Assembly: GCF_004353505.1 (NCBI RefSeq)
Contig: NZ_SMNQ01000001.1
Location: 372,001 to 436,000, forward strand
Direction of reading: 5' to 3'
DNA: 64,000 bases
Origin: Streptomyces sp. WAC05374
GTDB taxonomy: Bacteria > Actinomycetota > Actinomycetes > Streptomycetales > Streptomycetaceae
In this document: piece by piece, positions 10,596 through 17,919 of the stretch
Numbering within the stretch: position 1 is the stretch's first letter
How the letters are laid out: every line of letters begins with the position of its first letter
The notes under the pieces: model-generated
What the model saw: only the letters and a program-made list of their open reading frames with translations
Database searches by the model: none
Told to the model about the DNA's origin: nothing
Position numbers and translations under genes: made by a program

Positions 10596-11051
10596 TCAGC
10601 CGCTGACGGGCAGGCCTCGTGGTTCCTTCACTCGCTTCATGATGATCTGGGAGTTCACCTCCGTGACGCCGGTCAGGGCCGTCAGCTTCTCGATCCACAG
10701 CCGTTCGTAGGCGGCCAGGTCCGCGACCGCGATGCGCAGCAGGCAGCCCGGGCTGCCGAAGAGGCGGTACGCCTCGATGACGTCAGGGATGTCCTGCAAC
10801 GCCTCCTCGAACGCCTCGATCGCCTCGCGGTCGCGCTTGACCTCGATGGACACCAGCACCTCGAAGCCCCGGTCCACCGCGTCGGGGTCGATGACGGCGC
10901 GGTAGCCCTGGATGACCCCGTCCTGCTCCAGTTGCCGCACACGCCGCATGCAGGGCGAGGGGGTCAGGCCCACGCGCGCCGCCAGTTCCTGGTTGCTCAG
11001 CCGGCCATCGTCCTGGAGCTCGCGCAAGATGGCGCGATCAATCTCGTCCAT
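10596..11051 (-). CDS. Lrp/AsnC-family transcriptional regulator
   Basis: A 151-residue protein from ATG 11049-11051, starting MDEIDRAILRELQDDGRLSN. The N-terminal winged helix (LSNQELAARVGLTPSPCMRRVRQLEQDGVI, about 17-47) is classic Lrp/AsnC. The rest is the RAM/AsnC effector domain that binds amino acids and builds octamers (VEVKRDREAIEAFEEAL-like, GSPGCLLRIAV). No strong ribosome site precedes the start. It is divergent from asparaginase, with repeated ATTGYGC motifs in between. The likely role is an amino-acid-responsive regulator of the asparaginase/aspartase genes; effector identity (Asn or Asp) is inferred from context. Confidence 0.93.
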   Translation of the reverse strand: MDEIDRAILRELQDDGRLSNQELAARVGLTPSPCMRRVRQLEQDGVIQGYRAVIDPDAVDRGFEVLVSIEVKRDREAIEAFEEALQDIPDVIEAYRLFGSPGCLLRIAVADLAAYERLWIEKLTALTGVTEVNSQIIMKRVKEPRGLPVSG

Positions 11052-11052
11052 G

Positions 11053-11133
11053 GCGCAATTATCCACCACCCATGACCGTATTGTGCGGTCAAAGAGGCAA
11101 TCACATTGCGCACCGACTCTCCTATCATTGCGC
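11053..11133. promoter_or_regulatory. array of ATTGYGC boxes between lrp-type gene and asparaginase
   Basis: GCGCAAT at 11053-11059 is the inverted copy. ATTGTGC at 11080-11086, ATTGCGC at 11105-11111 and ATTGCGC at 11127-11133 are direct copies. Spacings of 25 and 22 bp between direct copies are compatible with an Lrp-type multimer wrapping DNA. The region covers the start of the regulator and lies upstream of the asparaginase start. Confidence 0.55.
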
Positions 11134-11173
11134 TCGAACATATGGTTCGGTGAGTGGAAGAGGGCAGGGCACC

Positions 11174-12178
11174 GTGGGACGGATCGTCGTCATCAGCACC
11201 GGCGGCACGATAGCCAGCCGCTGGCAGGGGTCCGGCTTCGCCGCCGACGCGGACGGACAGGAGGTCATGGCGACCGCCGCCGTCCCCGCCGGGATCACCA
11301 TCGAGGTGGTGGACCTGTTCAGCGTGAACAGCCCGCGCCTGACCACCGCGCACCAGCTCACCCTGCTCCGCACGGTGCACGAGGTACTGGCCGACCCGGA
11401 TGTGGACGGCATCGTCGTCACGCACGGCACGGACACCCTGGAGGAGTCGGCGTTCCTCGTCGACCTGTACCACGACGACCCCCGCCCCGTCGTCTTCACC
11501 GGCGCGCAGCTCCCGCTGGACGCGGAGGACGGCGACGGGCCGCGCAACCTCCACGACGCGCTGCTCACCGCCGCACGCACGCGCGGCCTCGGCGTGCTGG
11601 TGGCCTTCGACGGCAAGGTGTACGCCGCGCGTGGCACGGTCAAGGCTCACACCGTCGACGCCGACGCCTTCGCCGACCCGTCCGGCCCGCGCATCGGCAA
11701 CATCGGCTTCGGCAAGGTCTCCGTGCTGCGCCACCCGGAGCGCCCGGCCGCGCTTCCGCTCCCCGGTGTGCCGGACGTCCCGCCCCGCGTCGACATGGTG
11801 ATGCACCACGCCGACGGCGACCCGCTGCTGCTGAACGCCGCCGTCGAGGCCGGCGCGCAAGGTGTCGTCCTGGTCGCCACCGGCGCCGGCAACGCCACCC
11901 CCGAGGTCGCCTCCGCCGTCGCGGCCGCCACCGCCCGGGGCGTCCTGGTCGCCCTGACCACCCGGGTCCACTCCGGGCCCGTCGCCCAGATCTACACCCA
12001 CGGCGGCGGCGTCGACCTCGTCGCCGCGGGCGCCGTGCCCACCGGGACCCTGCGCGCCGGACAGGCCCGCATCGCCGTCCTGGCCGCGGCACTCGCGACG
12101 ACCGACGCCGCCGAACGCGTACGGACACTGCGCCACGCCCTGGGCGAGCCCGTACCCGCCGAGCCGGCCCGGGTCTGA
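11174..12178 (+). CDS. L-asparaginase (asparagine amidohydrolase)
   Basis: I chose GTG 11174 (MGRIVVISTGGTIASRWQG), preceded by gagggcaggg. The open frame extends back to 11072 but with unlikely sequence. The 334-residue product has both asparaginase signatures: STGGTIAS with the N-terminal nucleophilic Thr, and VVTHGTDTLEES with the Thr-Asp of the second catalytic site. It converts L-asparagine to L-aspartate and ammonia. There is no signal peptide at this start, so it is probably cytoplasmic. Aspartase follows 186 bp downstream, giving asparagine to fumarate in two steps. The divergent Lrp-type regulator and shared boxes suggest amino-acid control. Confidence 0.92.
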   Translation: MGRIVVISTGGTIASRWQGSGFAADADGQEVMATAAVPAGITIEVVDLFSVNSPRLTTAHQLTLLRTVHEVLADPDVDGIVVTHGTDTLEESAFLVDLYHDDPRPVVFTGAQLPLDAEDGDGPRNLHDALLTAARTRGLGVLVAFDGKVYAARGTVKAHTVDADAFADPSGPRIGNIGFGKVSVLRHPERPAALPLPGVPDVPPRVDMVMHHADGDPLLLNAAVEAGAQGVVLVATGAGNATPEVASAVAAATARGVLVALTTRVHSGPVAQIYTHGGGVDLVAAGAVPTGTLRAGQARIAVLAAALATTDAAERVRTLRHALGEPVPAEPARV

Positions 12179-12364
12179 GCCCCACCCCCCCCCAGCACGC
12201 GCCGCTCCCCCACCCGCACCCCTCCACTCGGGCACGCCGCCGGCGACCCGGCCAGCCTGAACCCCACCCCGGGTACGCCGCCGCCCCCAGATCGGCCCCA
12301 CCCTTACGCCGCCACCCCCCGCCCGCTCCCCTCCCGCCCGCCGACAGGAAGCCGTACCGCCGCC

Positions 12365-13813
12365 ATGCCCAGCACGCCCGCCCCGGCCGCCGACCCCGCG
12401 CCCGTTTCCCTCCCCGCGTTCCGCGTCGAGCACGATCTGCTCGGCGACCGCGACGTACCCGCCGACGCGTACTACGGCGTCCACACCCTGCGCGCCGTCG
12501 AGAACTTCCCCATCACGGGCACCCCCATCAGCGCGTACCCCGAACTCGTCACCGCCCTCGCCTGCGTCAAGCAGGCCGCCGCGCTCGCCAACCGCGACCT
12601 CGGGCTCCTCGAGCCCCGCAAGGCGGACGCGATCGTCGCCGCCTGCGAGGAGATCCGCGCGGGCAAGCTGCACGACGCGTTCGTCGTGGACGTCATCCAG
12701 GGCGGCGCGGGGACCTCGACCAACATGAACGCCAACGAGGTCGTCGCCAACAGGGCCCTGGAGCTGCTCGGCCACGCCCGGGGCGAGTACGGCCGGCTGC
12801 ACCCGCTGGAGGACGTCAACGCGGGCCAGAGCACCAACGACGTCTACCCGACGGCCGTCAAGATCGCCCTGGACTTCACCGCCCGGCGGCTGCTGGACGC
12901 CATGGAGGTGCTGCGGACCGCGTTCGCCGCCAAGGCGGAGGAGTTCGCCGACGTGCTGAAGATGGGACGCACCCAGCTCCAGGACGCCGTGCCGATGACG
13001 CTCGGCCAGGAGTTCGCCACGTACGCGATCATGCTGGAGGAGGACCGCAAGCGGCTCGCCGAGGCGTGCGCGCTGATCCGCGAGATCAACCTCGGCGGCA
13101 CGGCCATCGGCACGGGTCTGAACGCCCACCCCGAGTACGCCGCGCTCGCCTCACGCCACCTGCGGGAGATCACCGGCCTGCCGCTGACCGTCGCCGACGA
13201 CCTGGTCGAGGCCACCCAGGACGCCGGTGCGTTCGTGCAGTTGTCGGGCGTCCTGAAGCGGATCGCCGTCAAGCTCTCCAAGACCTGCAACGACCTGCGC
13301 CTGCTGTCCTGCGGGCCGCGCGCAGGCTTCGCGGAGATCAACCTGCCGCCCGTGCAGGCCGGTTCGAGCATCATGCCCGGCAAGGTGAACCCGGTGGTTC
13401 CCGAGGTCGTGAACCAGATCGCGTTCGAGGTGATCGGCAACGACATGGCGGTGACCATGGCGGCCGAGGCGGGCCAGCTCCAGCTCAACGCCTTCGAACC
13501 GCTGATCGCGCACAGCCTCCTGAAGAGCCTGACCCATCTGCGGGCGGGCTGCCTCACCCTCGCCGAGCGCTGCGTCACCGGCATCACCGCCAACCGCGAG
13601 CACCTCGCGCACCTCGTCGCCCACTCCATCGGCCTGGTGACCGCCCTGAACCCGCACATCGGCTATGAGCAGGCCACCGCCGTCGCCCAGGAGGCCCTGC
13701 GCAGCGGCCGCAGTGTGCAGGAACTGGTGCTGGAGCGTGGCCTGCTGACGGAACAGCGGCTTCGCGAGATTCTCCACCCGGACAACGTGGCACGCCCCCA
13801 CGTCGTCCGCTGA
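12365..13813 (+). CDS. aspA: aspartate ammonia-lyase
   Basis: A 482-residue protein of the fumarase/aspartase superfamily. It shows the family blocks GAGTSTNMNANEV, VNAGQSTNDVYPTAVKI, MGRTQLQDAVPMTLGQEF and the mobile catalytic loop GSSIMPGKVNP (about residues 333-343). YYGVHTLRAVENFPITG near the start and the length match aspartases rather than fumarases. It converts L-aspartate to fumarate and ammonia. A proline-rich N-terminal extension of about 20 residues precedes the core. The gene lies downstream of asparaginase on the same strand. The 186-bp spacer is C-rich and contains a plausible ribosome site, acaggaag. Confidence 0.94.
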   Translation: MPSTPAPAADPAPVSLPAFRVEHDLLGDRDVPADAYYGVHTLRAVENFPITGTPISAYPELVTALACVKQAAALANRDLGLLEPRKADAIVAACEEIRAGKLHDAFVVDVIQGGAGTSTNMNANEVVANRALELLGHARGEYGRLHPLEDVNAGQSTNDVYPTAVKIALDFTARRLLDAMEVLRTAFAAKAEEFADVLKMGRTQLQDAVPMTLGQEFATYAIMLEEDRKRLAEACALIREINLGGTAIGTGLNAHPEYAALASRHLREITGLPLTVADDLVEATQDAGAFVQLSGVLKRIAVKLSKTCNDLRLLSCGPRAGFAEINLPPVQAGSSIMPGKVNPVVPEVVNQIAFEVIGNDMAVTMAAEAGQLQLNAFEPLIAHSLLKSLTHLRAGCLTLAERCVTGITANREHLAHLVAHSIGLVTALNPHIGYEQATAVAQEALRSGRSVQELVLERGLLTEQRLREILHPDNVARPHVVR

Positions 13814-13930
13814 CTCCGCCTCCGCCGGACCTTCGCCTCCGCCGCCTCCGCCTCCGCCGGACACTCGCCTCCACCGCCTCCACCGGACACTCGCCTCCGC
13901 CGACTCCGCCTGCCGCTGATTCCACGTCCG
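13814..13930. repeat. degenerate tandem repeat in intergenic region (cctccgcc units)
   Basis: The 140 bp between aspA and the convergent response-regulator gene are largely built of cgcctccgc and ccggacactcgcctcc units repeated with variation. They occupy the place where a bidirectional terminator would be expected. No clean hairpin is evident. It may be slippage-generated spacer. Confidence 0.75.
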
Positions 13931-13953
13931 TCGGACCTTCGCCCCGCGGGCCG

Positions 13954-14622
13954 TCAGAGGCCACGCGGGGCGACCAGGCCGGATTCGTAGGCGAGGACGA
14001 CGAGCTGGGCGCGGTCACGTGCGTGGAGCTTGGTCATGGCCCGGTTGATGTGGGTCTTCGCGGTCATGGGTGTGATCACCATGCGGTCGGCGATCTGGTC
14101 GTTGGACATGCCCTGAGCGACCAGGGTGACGGCTTCGCGCTCGCGGTTGGTCAGCTCGTCCAGCCGCACGCCGGTGCCGTTGGCGATGGCGGGTGGCCGG
14201 GTGACGTACCTGTCGATGAGCTTGCGGGTGATGGAGGGCGCGAGCAGGGCGTCACCGCGTGCGGCGACGCGTACGGCGTGCAGGAAGTCCTCCGGCAGGA
14301 TGTCCTTGACGAGGAACCCCGCTGCCCCGGCGCGCAGGGCGTCGAAGACGTACGCGTCCAGGCCGTAGTTGGTCAGGATGACGACGTGCACCCCTGCCAG
14401 CGCGGGGTCGGCGGCGATGCGCCTGGTCGCCTCGATGCCGTCGACGACCGGCATCTGGATGTCGATCAGGGCGATGTCGGGGAGGTGCTGCCGGGCCAGG
14501 GCGACGCCCTCCTCGCCGTCGGCCGCCTCGGCCACCACCTCGATGTCGTCCTCGAGGTCGAGGAGCGCGCGGAAGGCGCTGCGGAGGAGTGGCTGGTCGT
14601 CGACCAGCAGGACCCTGATCAT
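13954..14622 (-). CDS. NarL/LuxR-type response regulator
   Basis: A 222-residue protein. The receiver domain starts MIRVLLVDDQPLLRSAFRAL with acidic pocket D8/D9, phosphoacceptor Asp54 (IALIDIQMP) and Lys in FLVKDILP. The C-terminal LuxR-type helix-turn-helix reads LTNREREAVTLVAQGMSNDQIADRM...TAKTHINRAMTKL. The start overlaps the stop of the sensor-kinase gene by four bases, so the pair is coupled. It activates or represses unknown targets on phosphorylation. No target promoter is evident nearby. Confidence 0.95.
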   Translation of the reverse strand: MIRVLLVDDQPLLRSAFRALLDLEDDIEVVAEAADGEEGVALARQHLPDIALIDIQMPVVDGIEATRRIAADPALAGVHVVILTNYGLDAYVFDALRAGAAGFLVKDILPEDFLHAVRVAARGDALLAPSITRKLIDRYVTRPPAIANGTGVRLDELTNREREAVTLVAQGMSNDQIADRMVITPMTAKTHINRAMTKLHARDRAQLVVLAYESGLVAPRGL

Positions 14623-15734
14623 GACGCCTGCTCCACGGGGAGTTCGGCCCGGACGGTGAAGCCGCCGCCGTCGCGCGGCCCGGCGTGCAGCCGGCCGCCG
14701 AGGGCGGTGACGCGTTGGCGCATGCCGAGCAGCCCGTGGCCCGGCGACGGGGTGGCGTCCGGTGTGGCTCTGCCGTCGTCGTCGACGCGTATCGCGAGGG
14801 CGTCCGGACGGCAGTCGATCCGGACGGTCGCCGTGGCGGCGTCCGCGTGGCGGGCGACGTTGGTGAGCGACTCCTGCACGATCCGGTAGACGGTCCGGTC
14901 CACGGCGGCCGGGACGTCGGGCCGCCGGCCCTCGATCGTCAGGGTGGTGTCGAGGCCGATGCCGCGGGCGCGTTCCACCAGTTCCGCGAGGTGGTCGAGG
15001 CCACGCGGCGGTGCCGTGTCGTCGTCGCGCAACGCCTCCAGGGTGGCCCGCAGCTCCCGGGTGGCCTCACGGCCGGCCTCCTGGATCGCCAGCAGGGCCT
15101 CCGGCACCTGTTCGCCACGCTTGCGGGCCACGTGAACGGCGACCTCGGCCTGCACCTTGATGATCGAGATCTGGTGGGTGAGGGAATCGTGCAGCTCCCG
15201 GGCGATGCGGAGCCGCTCCTCGTCCGCACGGCGCCGCGCGGTCTCCTCCCGGGTGCGCTCGGCCTCGTCGGCCCGCCGCTCGGCCTGCCGCAGCGCCTCG
15301 CCCGCGGCGGCGGCCGCGACGAGCCAGGCCAGTTCGAGGGCGCCCCGGGCCCGTGCGAACGCCTCCCCCGTGTCGTGCAGCCCTGATACGAGGGCCGCGA
15401 CCGGTAGCGCCGCCAGCATGGCCACGCCTGCCACCACCGTGGCGGTGCGGTGCCCCGCCCGTACGGCCGCGTACACCGCGAACAGGAAGGCGACCACGGG
15501 CACGTCGAAGCCCGCCGCCTGGTACCCCACCGCGCACAGCGCGGTGACGGCCAGCACGGCGACCGGGGCACGGCGGCGCACGGCCAGCGCCAGTCCACCG
15601 GCCACCAGCAGCACATGGCCGACCACCTCGAAAGCCGCGGCGGAACGCTCCCCCGACAACCCGGTGACCAGCAGGATCACCGCCACACCGGCCGCGATCG
15701 CCCAGTCCCCCGCACCGATCCGTTCCCCGCCCAT
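14619..15734 (-). CDS. NarL-type sensor histidine kinase
   Basis: A 371-residue protein with about five to six N-terminal membrane segments (residues 10-150). Then come a HisKA_3 dimerisation segment with phosphoacceptor His182 in RIARELHDSLTHQISIIK and a C-terminal HATPase with RIVQESLTNVARHADA and GHGLLGMRQRV. The layout is the usual Streptomyces intramembrane-sensing kinase with little extracytoplasmic sequence, suggesting it senses membrane stress or hydrophobic compounds. Signal identity is unknown. It is co-transcribed with the response regulator through an ATGA overlap. Confidence 0.94.
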   Translation of the reverse strand: MGGERIGAGDWAIAAGVAVILLVTGLSGERSAAAFEVVGHVLLVAGGLALAVRRRAPVAVLAVTALCAVGYQAAGFDVPVVAFLFAVYAAVRAGHRTATVVAGVAMLAALPVAALVSGLHDTGEAFARARGALELAWLVAAAAAGEALRQAERRADEAERTREETARRRADEERLRIARELHDSLTHQISIIKVQAEVAVHVARKRGEQVPEALLAIQEAGREATRELRATLEALRDDDTAPPRGLDHLAELVERARGIGLDTTLTIEGRRPDVPAAVDRTVYRIVQESLTNVARHADAATATVRIDCRPDALAIRVDDDGRATPDATPSPGHGLLGMRQRVTALGGRLHAGPRDGGGFTVRAELPVEQAS

Positions 15735-15967
15735 GCGCGCACCCTAGCCGGGTCTCCGCGCGGGCGACTCCTGCGAGGGGATGATCGGCCGGCTACCGCG
15801 GGCGCGGTAGGTCCGCGCACTCCCGCGCCGTGCGCGGCAGGTGGGTGCGGCATCGGCGGCAGCACGGATCGTCCGCGGCCGGGGGACGACCGGGGGCGGG
15901 TGCGGGGCGCATGCTCGGCTGACGTCCCGTCGCAGGTGACGTCCCGCTTGTGAAGAAGGAGCACTCC

Positions 15968-16354
15968 ATGTCCGTACGAGTTCTGTTCGCAGCCGCGCCG
16001 GCTGCCGCGCCCGCCCCGTTCCAGGTCGCCGCCGCCGATGTGTACGCCATGGGCGCCGGGCGGCTCACGGCCCTCGTGGCCGCGTTGGTGGGGCTCGTCG
16101 GCGTGGCCGCCGGTGGCCTGGCTCTGGCCCGCTCCACCGGTCGCCCGCGTATCGGTTCCGGGCGGAGCAGGGCGCTGACGGCCGTAGTGGCCGGGCTGAC
16201 CGGCGCGGCCCTGGGCGGGCTGGTGGTGGCCACCGCCGAGGGCGGACTTGGTACGGGCAACGGGCTGGGCGGTGGTGTCGTCGCCATGATGACGGGGCTG
16301 GCCGGCTCGGTGCTGGGGTGGCTCGCTCTGACCCGGACCCGCCGTACGGGGTGA
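15968..16354 (+). CDS. small membrane protein resembling DUF6223
   Basis: A 128-residue protein from ATG 15968, preceded by aagaaggagcac. The sequence begins MSVRVLFAAAPAAAPAPFQV and has three hydrophobic segments: about 35-60 (LTALVAALVGLVGVAAGGLALA), 75-95 and 98-120. A short basic tail follows (TRTRRTG). The composition and the segment order remind me of a Streptomyces-specific family, DUF6223, but I cannot confirm this. Function is unknown. The gene stands between the two-component system (divergent) and the isomerase-fold gene, which begins within about 70 bp. Confidence 0.75.
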   Translation: MSVRVLFAAAPAAAPAPFQVAAADVYAMGAGRLTALVAALVGLVGVAAGGLALARSTGRPRIGSGRSRALTAVVAGLTGAALGGLVVATAEGGLGTGNGLGGGVVAMMTGLAGSVLGWLALTRTRRTG

Positions 16355-16419
16355 GCCCCGGTCCCATGCCGGCCAGTGAACGGTCAACGGGTCGACGCCT
16401 GCCCCCATGGACGCCGCCG

Positions 16420-17172
16420 ATGGCGACGTACCGTGGCGGACGGGCAGACGGGGAGCCGGTGCATGCCGTCCGCGCCCGCTTGTTCGCCGAAGTGACACCG
16501 CACTACCGTGCCGATGTGCTTCTCTTCTCACGCTCGTGGACGGCGTTGCGCACGGCGGTCGCCGAACTCCCGGACGCGGACTTCGCGCGGCCGTCCGGCT
16601 GCACCGGCTGGCTCGTGCGGGATCTCGTGTGCCACCTGGTCATCGACGCCCAGGACGTCCTGATCACCCTCGCGACCCCCGCCGACGGGGAGCCGACCCG
16701 CGATGCGGTGACCTATTGGGAGGTCACCGGCACCCCGCCGACAGGTGACGATCCGCTCGACGCGCTGACCGTCCGGCTGGCCGCCGCGTACCAGGAGCCG
16801 TGGCTGCTCACCTTCCACCTGGACGACGTCGGCTCCGCCGCCGGGCGCGCCGCCGAACTCGCCGATCCGGCCCGCCGGGTGGGCACGCGCGACCAGGTCC
16901 TGACCGTGCGCGACTACCTCTCGGCGTACGTTCTGGAGTGGACCCTGCACCACCTCGACCTGGTCGCCCACCTCCCGCACGCGGCGCAGCCTCCCGCGGA
17001 GGGGCTCGCACGGTCCCGCGAGATGCTGGAGAAGATCGCCGGCACGGCCTTCCCCGCCTCGTTCTCCGACACGGACGCGCTGCTGGTCGGCACCGGTCGG
17101 CGCGCGCCCACCGATGAGGAGCGGGCCCGACTCGGCGCGCTGGACGCCGTACTGCCGCTCGTCCTCGGATGA
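16420..17172 (+). CDS. maleylpyruvate isomerase (MDMPI/DinB-like) family protein
   Basis: A protein of about 250 residues. The core ALRTAVAELPDADFARPSGCTGWLVRDLVCHLVIDAQDVLI matches the mycothiol-dependent maleylpyruvate isomerase N-terminal fold, a four-helix bundle whose metal is held by conserved His residues. Here H in VCHLV and in LEWTLHHLDLVAHL are candidates. Family members are thiol-dependent transferases, or of unknown role. The start is uncertain. I take ATG 16420 (MATYRGGRADGEPV), but GTG 16513 just before the domain or ATG 16363-16365 are possible, and no clear ribosome site decides it. Confidence 0.8.
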   Translation: MATYRGGRADGEPVHAVRARLFAEVTPHYRADVLLFSRSWTALRTAVAELPDADFARPSGCTGWLVRDLVCHLVIDAQDVLITLATPADGEPTRDAVTYWEVTGTPPTGDDPLDALTVRLAAAYQEPWLLTFHLDDVGSAAGRAAELADPARRVGTRDQVLTVRDYLSAYVLEWTLHHLDLVAHLPHAAQPPAEGLARSREMLEKIAGTAFPASFSDTDALLVGTGRRAPTDEERARLGALDAVLPLVLG

Positions 17173-17252
17173 ACGTGCATGCCCCGCAACGGCATTGGGG
17201 TACCGGCGGAAAACACGTGGCGCGGTGACCGGCGGGGGCTCAGACTCGGCGC

Positions 17253-17870
17253 ATGACTGACATGGAGGCGTTCCGGGACGCGGTCACCGCGTGGGCGGCC
17301 GGCGGCCCCGGCGACGAGGCGCGCGAGCTGGCCGCCCGCCTGCCGGTCCGGGCGGTCGTCCTGCTGGAGGGGCTGAGCGACGCGGCAGCGGTCGACGCGC
17401 TGGCCGGTCGACGCGGCCGGGACCTGGCGGCCGAGGGCATCTGCGTCCTGCCGATGGGCGGCGCGATGAGCGTCGGGAGGTTCGCCCACCTCCTCGGGCC
17501 GTCCGGCCTGGGCCTGCGCCTCGCGGGACTGTGCGACGAGGCGGAGCGCGACCATTACGCCCGCGGCTGGGAGCGCGCCGGTGCGGAACAGTCCGGGTTC
17601 TTCGTCTGCGCGGCGGACCTGGAGGACGAGCTCATCCGCGCGCTGGGCGTGAACCGGGTGCAGGAACTCGTCCGGGAGGAAGGCGAATTGCGCCCGCTGC
17701 GGACCTTCCTGCGCCAGCCAGCACAACAGGGCCGGCCCGCACACCAGCAGTTGCGGCGCTTCTTCGGTACGAAGAAGGGGCGCAAGATCCACTACGGCCG
17801 GGTCCTCGTGGAGGCCCTCGCCCCCGACCGCGTACCCGCTCCCCTCGACCGTCTGCTCACCACCCTCTGA
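17253..17870 (+). CDS. stand-alone TOPRIM-domain protein
   Basis: A 205-residue protein. The segment VRAVVLLEGLSDAAAVDALAG (about 31-51) carries the TOPRIM glutamate motif, and LAGLCDEAERDHYARGWERAG (about 87-107) the following Asp motif. These motifs coordinate Mg2+ in OLD nucleases, primases and topoisomerases. The last third, RPAHQQLRRFFGTKKGRKIHYGR, is basic and could contact nucleic acid. No ATPase domain is fused, unlike OLD proteins. Homologous stand-alone proteins are annotated as TOPRIM nucleotidyl transferase/hydrolase. Cellular role is unknown. It is a single gene convergent with the HEAT-repeat gene. Confidence 0.82.
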   Translation: MTDMEAFRDAVTAWAAGGPGDEARELAARLPVRAVVLLEGLSDAAAVDALAGRRGRDLAAEGICVLPMGGAMSVGRFAHLLGPSGLGLRLAGLCDEAERDHYARGWERAGAEQSGFFVCAADLEDELIRALGVNRVQELVREEGELRPLRTFLRQPAQQGRPAHQQLRRFFGTKKGRKIHYGRVLVEALAPDRVPAPLDRLLTTL

Positions 17871-17919
17871 CCGCCGGGCGGCTCCCGCAGCGGACCCCGG
17901 GCCCAACCCGGGCGTTCCG

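Noticed and set aside
13814..13930. CRISPR-like array
   Set aside because: Units are short, degenerate and without unique spacers; it is a simple GC-rich tandem repeat.
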